DNA of 64,000 bases from Rosa chinensis. Taxonomy: Eukaryota > Streptophyta > Magnoliopsida > Rosales > Rosaceae. The notes beneath the pieces were generated by a model. It had not been told where the DNA came from and made no database searches. It saw nothing but the letters and a program-made list of their open reading frames with translations. Position 1 is the stretch's first letter. The number at the start of each line of letters is the position of its first letter. Location of the stretch: NCBI RefSeq assembly GCF_002994745.2, contig NW_020126815.1:372001-436000 (forward strand), in the 5' to 3' direction. Below, piece after piece: positions 1 through 10,086 of the stretch. A program made the position numbers and the translations under genes.

Positions 1-85
1 TACTTAATTGTTGTAAAATTGTATGTGGATATGAATTCAGCTAAATACTTAATTGTTGTAAGTGTGTAAAATCGTATGAGTAGAC

Positions 86-470
86 AAGGGCCCTTTTGTT
101 AATATTGGCCTAAACCCCTCATTAGTACCTTACTCAGGTCTCTTGAGGTTGAGGGCGGCCTTTATTAGCACTTGGAGAACGGTCTAACACATTAGTTAAT
201 TTCCCAGCTGAGTAAGGGGCGCATACGGATGGTGTCTTAGGTTGAGACCCTGGGTGATGGGTTCAATTGGATCTCAGAGATACTATAGAATGAGCGTAAA
301 CCACTATGTGGGAGTAGCCGATAGGGGCCTAAACCTCAATGAGGGAGTAGCCTCCGTAGTATCACTAAAATGAGTCCTCCCTCTCACTTACCTCTTAATC
401 TGGCCATTCGGCCTTCTGAAACAAAGGAAAGAGACTTATGTCTAGGCGACTATCCCTATATCGTATCTCA
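86..470 (+). other. Conserved retrotransposon leader module (e1, family-2 type)
   Basis: Untranslated leader shared, with islands of near identity, by all elements here. Constant blocks include TTAATATTGGCCTAAACCCC, TTGAGGGCGGCCTTTATTA, GGGAGTAGC, TGGCCATT and GTCTAGGCGACTAT. Two short inverted repeats are visible, CCACTATGTGG (301-311) and CCTCAATGAGG (334-344). There is no long ORF, and conservation across two families with different LTRs suggests an RNA function such as packaging, dimerisation or translation control. The function is inference. Confidence 0.6.
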
Positions 471-763
471 CCAATAGTAGTGGTTTCTATTGGGCTCGAC
501 TTACAACTTGGAATCAATTGAGATATTAACTATGTTTACAATAAACTAAAAAAAAAAAAAAAAAAAAACGTGTTGTGTGACCTGCTTAGGGTATATTGGA
601 TTAAACATGACCTTGTCGAGGGTAGCTGTTCTATAGTCCCACTGCACAAGGAGGTCCTATGTTCCAGTACCTAAGTATGTAAATGTAAAAGTAACTTAGA
701 ATGTAGGAATGACATAATGTTTGTATTCCTAACCTTGTATATGTTACTAACACTTGATCTGGT

Positions 764-823
764 GAGTCCTTTGTGGAGCACACATTGGAAGAGATACCCC
801 TCCAGGAGGCACCCAAGGAATGA
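764..823 (+). pseudogene. Last codons of integrase left at a gag-pol deletion junction
   Basis: The frame reads ESFVEHTLEEIPLQEAPKE and stops at 821-823. It aligns with the C-terminal end of the integrase ending at 42576 ([21 protein letters not shown]). Just upstream, CACTTGATCTGGT matches the leader next to the gag start of e18 (around 47100-47120, minus). So a single deletion joined the leader just before gag to the end of pol. Only a GGT-like overlap is visible at the join. This is a remnant, not a functional peptide. Confidence 0.8.
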
Positions 824-872
824 GCACGTGTGAACAAGGAGAAAAGTCCAGGCTGAAGGACTATAAATATTA

Positions 873-896
873 AGCGCTGCATGGGAGGCAACCCAT
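873..896 (+). other. Post-pol hairpin motif (e1)
   Basis: The motif GCGCTGCATGGGAGGCAACC lies 50 bases after the pol stop, with an ATGGG / CCCAT stem around AGGCAA. The same block follows pol, or the deletion scar, in every element here, but there the stem is TTGGG / CCCAA. The paired change supports a real RNA stem. In Athila-like elements this is where an env-like ORF and its splice acceptor would lie; no env ORF is seen. Confidence 0.6.
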
Positions 897-1086
897 TTCA
901 AACGAAGCTGTGAAGGAGCCATCAACGAGAGTTTGATATTTCTATCCCTTCACTTGCTTAGGTTGAATTGTACTTGGGTCTTTGTTTGTTTGTTTGTTTA
1001 TTTTACCCTTCCCTTATTTTCGTAGCCCCCCATATTTAGGGTCTATATACCATACTTTTTGCCTACATTAAGACAATGTAGATTCT

Positions 1087-1798
1087 AAGTGTGGGGTGGG
1101 TTTACACCTTTATTTCAGTTAAAAAAAAAAAGAAAAAAGAAGAAGTTGGTTTTATAGAGTCTTTTTGTGTGTTTGAGTCTTAGGATGCCTCTAATGTCTA
1201 GGATGAACATGTCTCTGAATTCATGGCTGAAGGTTTTCACAATCGAAATAGGACTTAATTGAATTCTGTGGTTAATCGACATTGTAATGCTTGTATGAAG
1301 ATTTGAGATAGGATTGTAACTTGGTTCATTAAGCATGCTAGGATTAAGTCTGATTCATTTTACCCTAAGTGAGCTGTTGAGCTAAAATACTTTCTTTTCG
1401 AGTGCTTATTGATAAATTCAAAATTTCATGGCTGTATTTGCAAAACCTCATCATTCTTTGAAAATCCAATGATCATGTGCCATAGATTTTAATGGACTAG
1501 AGAGTACTAGAACTCGGCTGTTGTGACTGTCAAAACTTGTATGCCATAATATGCACTGATCCTGGATAGGATAGAAGGCATTAGGGTAACCACCATAGCC
1601 AAACAAGCATGTGTCCCCAACTGTGCCCGTCGTGGGACTCCTTAGAATGAACCCCTTTGAGCCTACGTTGAAAACCTTTGTTTCATCACCCTCACTACCC
1701 TACCATGAGCTTAGTACAGGATATCTCTACCCTTGTCTTAGGGACTTAGTAGAGCATGACATAGTATGTAGGGGTGACGATGAAAGACAAGTGTGGGG
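1087..1798 (+). repeat. Two upstream PPT-like motifs in e1
   Basis: AAGTGTGGGG occurs at 1087-1096 and 1789-1798, identical to the polypurine tract core at 2674-2683 next to the 3' LTR. The same three-copy layout occurs in the other elements. A/G-rich low-complexity sequence (1806-1920) follows the second copy and gives spurious lysine-rich ORFs. Confidence 0.65.
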
Positions 1799-2671
1799 TA
1801 GGGAAAATCCAAGAAAAAAAGAAGAGAAAGAGAAAGAAAAAAAAAATTTCCGTAAAAAAAAAGAAAGAAAGAAAATGAAAATGAAAAAAAGAAAAAAAAG
1901 AAAGAAAAATGGCGAAAGAAAACTCTTGGGAAATTGTTGAATTGTGGTTTTGGACTTTCAAATTTGTAGAAGGCTCAAAGTTGAAAATTATGCCTTTGTC
2001 CATTCCCATGTTGGTTAGAGTGAAGGTTTGGCCCAAAACAATGATATTTGGTCTACAAAAATGATGACATAAGGTGGTCCTTATGTGCTCTGCTAGGTCC
2101 TTAGGATTTTTGTATCCTTAATCTTCATTTCGAGAACCCTAGCTTAGCCCATTACAACCTGTTTTAAGTGCTAACTTGATCCTTGAGATGGGCAGTCTTT
2201 GGTTAGTGGAGTCAGGTACGCAGTCGAGCTTATGGTTTAGGTCCATTTGTGCACTTAGTCATTTCATGAGGTCTTTAATAATTCTACACAAAATGCGTTT
2301 CTTGATGAAATATACAAGCTGTTTGTTGCCTTACAATTTGTTCTCTTGCATATACTTGAGTGTGAAGCTTTTAAGCATAGCCATTTCTGAGAGAAAAATC
2401 GAGAGTATGCCCTGTGAGTTTGGATTGGACTTGTTCAAAACATGCTATCATTCACTGTATAACTTAAGTTCTCCATATCTTGCTTAGTCATATGAATGTC
2501 ACATGTTTATTAACCATGGAATTATCTATGCGATTTTGATTAAGTGTTTAACGTGAAAGCCATGAGTTTGGAGTCTCTGAGACAACAGTTAGGAGCAATA
2601 GAGTCATTTACTGCTTTTCGTTGAGTCTTTGTTTTGTTTTGTATTTTGTTTTGCTAAGGGACTAGCAAAAG

Positions 2672-2687
2672 CTAAGTGTGGGGTAGT
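2672..2687 (+). other. Polypurine tract of e1
   Basis: CTAAGTGTGGGGTAGT directly precedes the 3' LTR start TGATAGGAGC. It is the expected primer site for plus-strand synthesis. Confidence 0.75.
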
Positions 2688-3039
2688 TGATAGGAGCAAA
2701 AAAGTGTGACGATATTATTAATTATGTGCCTCATTTTAGCCTTATTTCTCCCTTAGTTTAGTGTTTTGAGTCATTAAGTCATTTTGAAAGTCTTGTTGAG
2801 TGTTTGGAGTGAAATAGGCGGAAAAAGTAAAATTCATGAAAAATCCTAGCTGGATCAGGATTCCTAACTGTCAACTATTTTTGCGGTCTTTACATTTTAA
2901 TTTCCCTTTATTTTCTCTAGAAAATTCTGATATTCTCCTGCTTGTTGTAGGAAACGTTAACTGGTTGAACTCTTGGAAACAGCAATGATGGAGTCATAAA
3001 ATGAAGCATTAAGATATTTGACCAAGCAATGAAGAAGGG

Positions 3040-3235
3040 AAATAAAGGAGAAAAGATGTTTTCAGTTGAGGAATAAAAGAAAAGATGTTTCCGCTGGAAA
3101 ATAAATAAGAGAAAGACGTGTTCAGTTGAAGAATAAAGGAGAAAGACGTTTTTCAGTTGAGGAATAAAAGAGAAAGATGTTTCAGCTGAAAAATAAATAA
3201 GAGGAAGACGTTTCAGCTCGGAAATTAAAGGAATT
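3040..3235 (+). repeat. Degenerate ~30-bp tandem repeats in U3 of e1
   Basis: About six copies of a unit built as GATGTTTCAGTTGAGGAATA followed by an A/G-rich stretch. The same array is present, inverted, in the LTRs of e17 (about 45735-45910) and e18 (about 49410-49590). Its place 70-260 bp upstream of the TATA box suits an enhancer. Confidence 0.7.
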
Positions 3236-3303
3236 GCCCCATTATGAGAGGAGTTAAGGCCATAAAGGAGATGTTTCAGTTGGTAAAGCCAACCAATGCT
3301 CCC

Positions 3304-3311
3304 TATAAATA
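3304..3311 (+). promoter_or_regulatory. TATA box of e1 3' LTR
   Basis: TATAAATA with a CCAAT sequence just upstream (CAACCAATG, about 3289-3297). The same box is conserved in e17 (45650-45657, minus) and e18 (49323-49330, minus). Transcription would start near 3335. Confidence 0.7.
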
Positions 3312-3336
3312 GGCAACGTCCAGAACTAAATTTGCA

Positions 3337-3399
3337 TCACTTCCCAGCTAAGATCACTTCCCAGCCAAGATCACTTCCCAGCCAAGATCATTCCAAGAC
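3337..3399 (+). repeat. 17-bp direct repeat near the transcription start of e1
   Basis: The unit TCACTTCCCAGCCAAGA is repeated three times head to tail, about 25 bp below the TATA box. e17 has the matching array (about 45565-45615); e18 carries a disrupted version, so copy number varies between family members. Confidence 0.7.
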
Positions 3400-4445
3400 T
3401 ACCCAATTCACTCCTCAAACCTCCATATCTTACAAGACCGTGACCACCATCCATCCATCAATCTACAAAGCTCTAAGGCGCTGAGTCAAGGACGCTCCAC
3501 CACCATAGTAGAGACAAGTTCATCACCTTGTTGCTAAGCCGCTGAGGAAAGCTTCAAAGTGTAACTATGACTCTACTTATAATTTTTGTTTCGGTTTTGT
3601 GTGTTTCAATTTGCGAGTTGTGTAATTGGAGACATGGAATTTTCAAAATATTTTTATTAATATTTTTGAGATTTTCAGTTTATTATTGAGTTAATTTCGA
3701 GAATTCTTTTATGATGCATGTTACAATCTTGTGCCCTTTTACGTGTTTAGGTAATTTTCAGAGTTAGGTTAATAAGTTTGCATGCTAGAATAATGGTGAG
3801 AGTTCTTGTGTGTTTTCTTAATTTGCCAAGAGTAATTGTTATTTGTTAAGGCGCTGAGTTAAACAAGTAGCAATTAGTTCTAAAAAGTGGTAAAAACTAT
3901 GTTCAATGGTTTAACGATTCTGGAAATTACGTGTTAAATTCTATGTCTAATGGTTAATTTGCACGTGTGAGTTGATTCGAGGGTTAGATAATACTACTAG
4001 TTAAGAGAACTACGCTGAGTGTTTTCGAAAATTAGTAGTATTAGGCTTGGTAAGGACTTTTCCGATCCAAACCTACATTGGAACGAATCAGATAAATGGA
4101 TTGATCCGCTGAGGCTTTTCATTTGGGCTCTTATCTAGGCATTTAAGATGGGCACATTTTTGTAGCATGTTGAAATGGATTTTCTGTTTTTTACACTTAG
4201 TAATTTCTTAGTGGTATTGGTCAAGGTTAGGGAAGTCGATCATTGTAGATAATTTTATTTGTTTTGTTTTTATTTTAAGTAGATTAGAAACCAAATTCAA
4301 AAACCCCCTTTTTATTCGTTTATTTGTTAATTGACCTTTTTGTGTAGGTGTACCCTACAATCCCCGGACTGAACGATCCCTGCTTATCCTATACTGACAA
4401 CTACATTTTGCAGGGTTAAATTGTGAGGCTATTTCAGCCGCACCA

Positions 4446-5149
4446 AAAATACCTCCCTAATATTTAATTGCCGAATTTCCTTGAAATTATTCTGATTTTC
4501 TTCATGAATTTCGGCCAACATTCCTTTAGGGAATTTAGGGATGAATCTAGACGCCTTTTTAGCTTTTCCTTGGTGCACACATATTTTCCTTCCATAAATA
4601 TCTCCCTTGAATCTCTCTTGGCGTCATCTCCTTGATTATTTCTGATTTTCACGTTGGCAATCACACCAAATTATTCCTCCAACAATATTTATTTCCATAA
4701 AAGTCTCCCAAGAAAATCTCTCCTTGAAATCCTCAATCAATCATCTTCAATTCCCACGTTGTCACCTTGTTTCTCCTTAAGTATTACACGGCAAATTTAA
4801 TCCCCAAGGAAAATATATTTTCCTTTTTTTAAAAAAACTCTTCCTTGATTCTCTCCTTGCCATGTCATCTTCATGAAGCTTCTCGTTCCATTTATGAACT
4901 CAATTCAACTTATTTATTCCAAAAACCTGAAAATAGAAGCTTTCTAAAATAAGAAATGGAAACTTTCTTAAACTAAAATGGAAACTTTCTAAAAATGGAA
5001 AATAGAAACTACAAAACGGAAACTTTCTACAATTAGGAACTTTCCCATTCGAAGAATGGAAACTTTCCTAAACAGAGTTTTATTAAGGAAATAACGCAGA
5101 AAATATAGGGAAATAACAGTTAAAACGTTGCATTAAAATGCTCCTATCA
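4446..5149 (-). repeat. e2: minus-strand family-1 LTR fragment
   Basis: Reverse complement of the U3 half of a family-1 LTR, ending at its true edge (TGCTCCTATCA). It is the same subfamily as the LTR at 58737-60752. The rest lies left of e1, outside the window. The open frame inside it (4464-4664) is a by-product of LTR sequence. It was inserted into e3; the right flank is GTTCT. Confidence 0.85.
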
Positions 5150-5552
5150 GTTCTTTGGGGTTCTTGACGTTTCTACTTCAGAATAGGCGTGGAAGGCATG
5201 TGAGAGGCATGTGATGTGAAGGAAAACCGAATTGGACTCAACTTGTGCATTAAAAGTCAAATTCATTACAGATTCGGAAAACTGCCTGTGCAGATCAGTC
5301 AACTTCAACAGAGTGTCATAAATCACTCAGAGCTCAGATTATGATCTTTATGTGGTTGGAAAGCTACGGATGTCTAGTTTCCAGAAATTTTTACGGTTCA
5401 TCAATATCTATTTTCTAGAGGAAGTTATGGCCGTTTTAGTAGACTGAGGTCAATCCTGCCGGAAATCTGTTTTGTGAGAAAGAAGTCCTAAATCAACACG
5501 AACTAAGAGAAACCAAGGAGAAACGAATTGGGAGTGCCTTGGGACGTTCTAC

Positions 5553-5560
5553 TATATATA
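5553..5560 (+). promoter_or_regulatory. TATA box of e3
   Basis: TATATATA within CTACTATATATATCTTG, in the same relative place as the LTR promoters of family 1. Confidence 0.55.
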
Positions 5561-6797
5561 TCTTGTGTATTAGACGTTCAGGGGTGACACATTATTCTCC
5601 ACAATTTCGTTTCTCACCGGTTTGCTCTTAAGTTTCAGGTTTTCCTTCTACAAGTTCCTAGTCGTCCATCCTCCATCTTTGCCGTGATCTTCACTTTGTG
5701 CCGCCGCCTTGGATCTGCGTTGGACCTTGGGACGTGTCTAAGGGTTGTTCTTACCATCTTCATCATGTTTTCTTCTCGGTTTTGTAACTTGTTAGATAGA
5801 AATTTTTGTTTTGATTTTCTTTGTGTAAAACTGAAACCATGAGTTAGTTTTCTGATTTTTGGATGCGATTTGGATAGTCTTTTCAATGTTTGATGTGTTT
5901 ATGTATGTTTGATTCTTGTTAATTGCCGATTTCATGGAATGATGATCTGATTTTGTTTTATGGAAAACTTTTGCATGTTCTTGTTCTTTGGTTCGAAACT
6001 TAGAGTGATTGCATGTAATTGGAGCTAGTAATTAGGTTTATACGTTGTAACCCTAATTCACTTAAGTAGTAAAGGCTTTGGACAAAGGTCGAAATCAGAT
6101 TATGCATGTGATGAATTGACTTGCGTTGAGTACTTGGATTTGCATGTTCATTGACCAAACTTTCACTTGTTCTTAATGATTCGAATGCATGAGATCATGA
6201 GTTGCGTTGATTGTGTGATACCTGCGTTTGAAATATGTTGGATTAAGTGCGTTGCTTAATTGACTAAGTAAAGGGAAGTAAAATAAGGGACATTGGTTGC
6301 GTTGATCTTTGTTTCTTGGTTGATGATGTTCCATGGTAATTAACAATATTAAGGGATGCTTGAATATGTTGTTCTTGATTAGTTCTTGAAAAATTGTTCT
6401 TCAAAGATTCTTCTTTTCCCACCTTGGTAAATAAAAACAATTTTAATCTTTGTTTACTTTCTAAAAATTTCGATTTCAATCTTTAAAAACCCCCCTATCT
6501 TTATGTTTTCTTGTTTGTGTAAGTAAATAAAATTAACTTAGATTTTTAGTATGCATGTAAATCGTAAATAATTCTTTAAATAATCTGAAAATATATTTTT
6601 TTAATTCGGTGAATAGTGTTTTTGTGAATAGTAATATGTGTTTGAGTTATACATGAATTTGTGTAGTTAGAGTTTAACTAGGATTTGTTGTTTGTATCTG
6701 TGTTGTATATGGATTTCTAATTTAATTCTAACTTAACTTGTATATGTTTTTAATTTCGTGTGAAACTTGTATATTATATCTTTGATTTCGTAAATGT

Positions 6798-8983
6798 TGA
6801 TAGGAACATTTTAATGCGATGTTTTAACTGCATTTCCCTACATTTCTCTGCGCCATTTCCCTGAAAAATCCCTGTTTGGGAAAGTTTCCATTCTTTGATT
6901 GGGAAAGTTCCTTATTGTAGAAAGTTTCCATTTTTGTCTTCATTTCTCATTTTTCATTTCTCATTTCTCATTTCTCATTTCTCATTTCTCATTTCTCATT
7001 TCTGGAAAGTTTCTATTTTTCATTTTTAGAAACTTTCCATTTCTCAATTTTAGAAAGTTTCTATTTTTCAAATTAGGTAAGTTTCCATTTTTTTCATATT
7101 AGTTTCTATTTTCAGGACCTCCGAGCTAAAAAGTGGAAATGAACGCACGAATGGAAAGAGGAGCTTGCGAACGTCAAGACGAACAAATATGAGAAGAATT
7201 GGGCCACACAATTGAGCAGAAATGAAGAAATAAGCTTTCCTAATCCAACTAGGAAACCCTGCGAAATGGAGGAAGGCTTCCCGAGCAAGTTTCCAACGCA
7301 ACCATGAAAAAGAAATGGAAAAATAATGTGTTTTGGCGTTGGAGATGAGAAGGCTTGAAGTTGAAGCAACGAGGCCCAAGAACTCCATGGATTTTCGGCA
7401 AAATGGATCAAGGCTCATGGAATTAGGGTTTGTGACGCATGGAGGAAACCCTAGGGATGCTTTTCCGTGAAAACCAAAGGGAGGAGAGAAAAGTGGCGTG
7501 AAATATCAAGGGAGAATAAAAGATTACGCAAGAGATTTTCTAGGGTGGAATTTATGGAAAGAAATCAAGAAAAAGCACCAAATGGCGTCTAGATTCATTC
7601 CTAGAAACCCTAAGTATATTTTGGCCGAAAATACAAGAAGAAAATCAGAAAATATTCAAGGAATTTCGGCAAGAATATATTAGGGTATCTTCTTGGAGTT
7701 TTATGATTGGTTGGATGACACACTAGGGCTTACTTGGCAATTTCTCATTGGTGGAAGGCATGTGGAATTATTAATTTAATTCCTTGGTAATTAAATCAGA
7801 AAACTCACGGCTTGGAAGCCAAGACATGCCGTTCCCTATATATACACTCACCCTAGACGTTTCAAAGGACCACTTCACAATTCAGAAAATTCTCTCTACG
7901 CGCGGAAGCTCTCTCCATTCTCTAGTTCAACCTTTGGCGTTTTCAAGCAAGGAAGGAAGAAGCAAGCTTAGGCCGTGAGCATCATCATCCATTCCACCTT
8001 GAAGCCGTGCACTTTGAAGCTTGCTTTCAAGATTCATTCGTTCATTGTTCAAGTTATTCATCCATCTCTCCATTCACGGTGTAATTCAACCTTCTTTCTT
8101 GTAATCACTTTTGATTCTCCTTGTTTGATTTCGTTGGATGTTGTTCTAGTTAACATTGATGTTTGAACAAGGTTTATATTCTGAAAATTTATGATTGATT
8201 AAGGATTTTCGATTTCTATGTTGTGATTCCAAAGTTGCTTATGTGTGATTGTTCGATTGAATTTGCTTTATAGATATCTCTTGTATGTTAATCTTAATTG
8301 GTTCGAAACTCTTAGGGTTTATGTATGAGTGGTGCTAGATTTAAGAACATGAAATCAACTTTTTGTTTTGTGTAACTTGAATTAAAAGTAGTAAAGGTTT
8401 TGGACAAAAATCGAATTCAATTGAAGAGGATTGCAATTAGGTGAACTTATTCATACTAAGTTGTGCACTTGAGTTGATAGCCTTTCTTGATGCTTCTTGC
8501 GTTGAATATGTATGATTGACTAGCTTTCTAGGGCTTGATTACATGTTTGATAGGATTAGTCTTTGTGCTTTCACTTAGATTAATTAGCGTTGAAAGTAAA
8601 ATATGGGAAATTGTTTGCTTTCGAATGTTTCACATGGTCAACTCCTTTCACATGACTTGGAAGAACAATATAAACTTTATTCGAATTCATCATGAACTTG
8701 GTTTTAATCTTTGTTTCTTACATGTCATTCTTGTATTTGTGTTTTTGTTTACACTTAGTTTTAATTCTTGTTTTTAATTTTCGAAAACCAAACCCTAAAA
8801 CCCCCTTTGAATTCGTAAATAATATGTATATGTGTGAATATTATACTTTGTTTTATTTTAATTGTTTAAATTGTCTTACGTTGACAGGTGTACCCTCAAT
8901 CCCCGGAATAGAACGATCCCTACTTGCTTATACTACTAATGATATTTCTAGGGTTAAATTATATGCTTGCTTTGAGCATATCA
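6798..8983 (+). repeat. e4: solo LTR with TSD AATGT (2186 bp)
   Basis: A complete family-1 LTR, TGATAGGAAC to GAGCATATCA, flanked by AATGT on both sides (6793-6797 and 8984-8988) with e3 sequence continuing beyond. No internal sequence, PBS or second LTR is present, so the element was lost by LTR-LTR recombination. TATATATA lies at 7837-7844. U5 has CAATCCCCGG and ends in a perfect 7-bp stem (8961-8967 with 8975-8981). U3 contains a (TCATTTC)n tract near 6954-7003. Confidence 0.93.
6954..7003 (+). repeat. 7-bp tandem repeat (TCATTTC)n in e4
   Basis: About seven copies of TCATTTC, an expansion found only in this LTR. The other copies have one or two. Confidence 0.75.
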
Positions 8984-9124
8984 AATGTGCGTGTATATTC
9001 TTTTCTTAAATTGTTTCTCACATGTTAGCACCCTCAATCCCCAGTTTAGAACTTTCCCTGCTTATCTTATACTAACGCTCGACATTTTCAGGGTTTAAAT
9101 TGGCGAATGCTTTTGCTCGTATCA

Positions 9125-9279
9125 ATGAAAAATAGAAACTACAAAATAGAAACTTTCTACAAATAGGAACTTTCCCAATCGAAGAATGGAAACTTTCCTA
9201 AACAGAGTTTTTACTAAGGAAATGACGCAAGAAATGTAGGAAAAAGCAAGTAAAACGTCGCATTAAAATGCTCCTATCA
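9125..9279 (-). repeat. e5: short minus-strand LTR remnant
   Basis: Reverse complement of the first ~155 bp of a family-1 LTR, ending at its true edge CTCCTATCA. e3 is inserted on its left side, so only this end remains. Confidence 0.8.
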
Positions 9280-9979
9280 TAGATATCTTTTGTATTTTAA
9301 TCTTATGTGGTTCGAAACACTTAGGGTTTTGATATGAATGGTGCTAGATTTAAGAACATGAAATCAACTTTTTGTTTTGTGTAACTTGAATCGAAGTAGT
9401 AAAGGTTTTGGACAAAAACCGAATTTAATTAAAGAGGATTGCAATTAGGTGGACTTTTTCATACTAAGTTGCACACTTGAGTTTATAGCCTTTCTATGTG
9501 TTTCATGCGTTAAACATGTCATGATTGACTAGCTTTCTAGGGCTTGATTACATTTTTGATAGGGTTAATCTTTGTGCTTTCACTTAGGTTAATTAGCATT
9601 GAAAAGTAAAAAATGGGAAATTATTTGCTTTCGAATATTTCACATGATCAACTCCTTTCTCATGATTTAGATGAACAATATTAGGGTTTAATCGAATTTG
9701 ATCATAGTTTCGGTTTTGATCTTTGTTCTCTCATTCCATTCGTATAATTATGTTTTTAGTTTTCTTTGTTTTCTTTACTTAGTTTATTTCCGAAAACCAA
9801 AACCTTAATTTCGTAATTATGTATATACTTTATTTTATTTTTGTAAGTAATATACTTTGTGTAATTGTCCTACATTGAAAGGTGTACCCTCAATCCCCGG
9901 ATTAGATCGATTCCTACTTGCTTATGCTACTAATGATATTTATAGGGTTAAATTATGCGCTTGCTTTTTTAGCGTATCA
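9280..9979 (+). repeat. e6: plus-strand LTR remnant, U5 half
   Basis: Matches the last ~700 bp of the LTR at 11971-13967, from TAGATATCTTTTGTATTTTA to the terminal AGCGTATCA. Its left side is lost behind e5. The open frame 9857-10153 runs from this LTR into the next segment and is spurious. Confidence 0.85.
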
Positions 9980-10086
9980 GTGCATCATGAAGAGTCCTTG
10001 AGGCGTAGTAGATGGCATAAGGTCATTTGTCCTTCCTTTGCCCCAAAACAGCTCCAACTGCATAGTCAGAGGCATCACACATCAAC
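9980..10086 (-). pseudogene. e7: RT/RNase H boundary fragment of a gypsy-type pol
   Basis: Read on the minus strand this gives MCDASDYAVGAVLGQRKDK, an in-frame TGA, then PYAIYYASRTLHDA. CDAS-YAVGAVLGQR is the start of the RNase H domain of Ty3/gypsy polymerases, with the first catalytic Asp. Only about 35 codons remain, cut on the left by e6 and on the right by e8. It is the oldest shell in this part of the nest. Confidence 0.85.

Larger units (their letters stand above)
1..4445 (+). mobile_element. e1: family-2 LTR retrotransposon, gag-pol deleted, 5' LTR outside window
   Basis: Right part of a plus-strand Ty3/gypsy-type element. In order: non-coding leader (1-760), a 20-codon remnant of the integrase C-terminus (764-823), a long non-coding 3' region (824-2687) with three AAGTGTGGGG motifs, then the 3' LTR (2688-4445). 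The order matches the minus-strand relatives at 44354-49950, which still carry gag. All of gag, protease, RT and most of integrase is missing between about 763 and 764, so this is a non-autonomous derivative. It is inserted in a minus-strand family-1 LTR; the flank AAAAT (4446-4450) matches the undisturbed site in the LTR at 58737-60752, so it is the likely TSD. The partner TSD lies outside the window. Confidence 0.9.
2688..4445 (+). repeat. 3' LTR of e1 (family 2, 1758 bp)
   Basis: It starts TGATAGGAGCAAAAAAG and ends AGCCGCACCA (ATCA in the sister LTRs at 44508-46266 and 48190-49950, so one base changed). U3 holds degenerate ~30-bp repeats, then CAAT and TATA boxes. U5 carries CAATCCCCGG (4359-4368) and a terminal GGCT / AGCC stem (4427-4430 and 4436-4439). 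Its length agrees with the sisters (1759 and 1761 bp). Confidence 0.93.
5150..9124 (+). repeat. e3: diverged third-family LTR, split by solo LTR e4
   Basis: Pieces 5150-6797 and 8989-9124 form one LTR of at least 1.78 kb. It keeps the layout of family 1: TATA box, the phrase AAGTAGTAAAGGCTTTGGACAAAGG, the C-rich end of U5 and a terminal ATCA, but differs at most positions. The U5 motif is CAATCCCCAG rather than CAATCCCCGG. The left end is missing because e2 is inserted there. No internal region is present. Confidence 0.75.

Noticed and set aside
1611..1940. Lysine/glutamate-rich 109-codon ORF
   Set aside because: Produced by an A/G-rich tract after the second PPT-like motif. The sister elements have the tract but not the frame.
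2688..4445. Transposon terminal inverted repeats at TGATAGGAGC / ...ATCA
   Set aside because: Only TG...CA is shared. PBS, PPT and 5-bp TSDs identify LTR retrotransposons, not DNA transposons.
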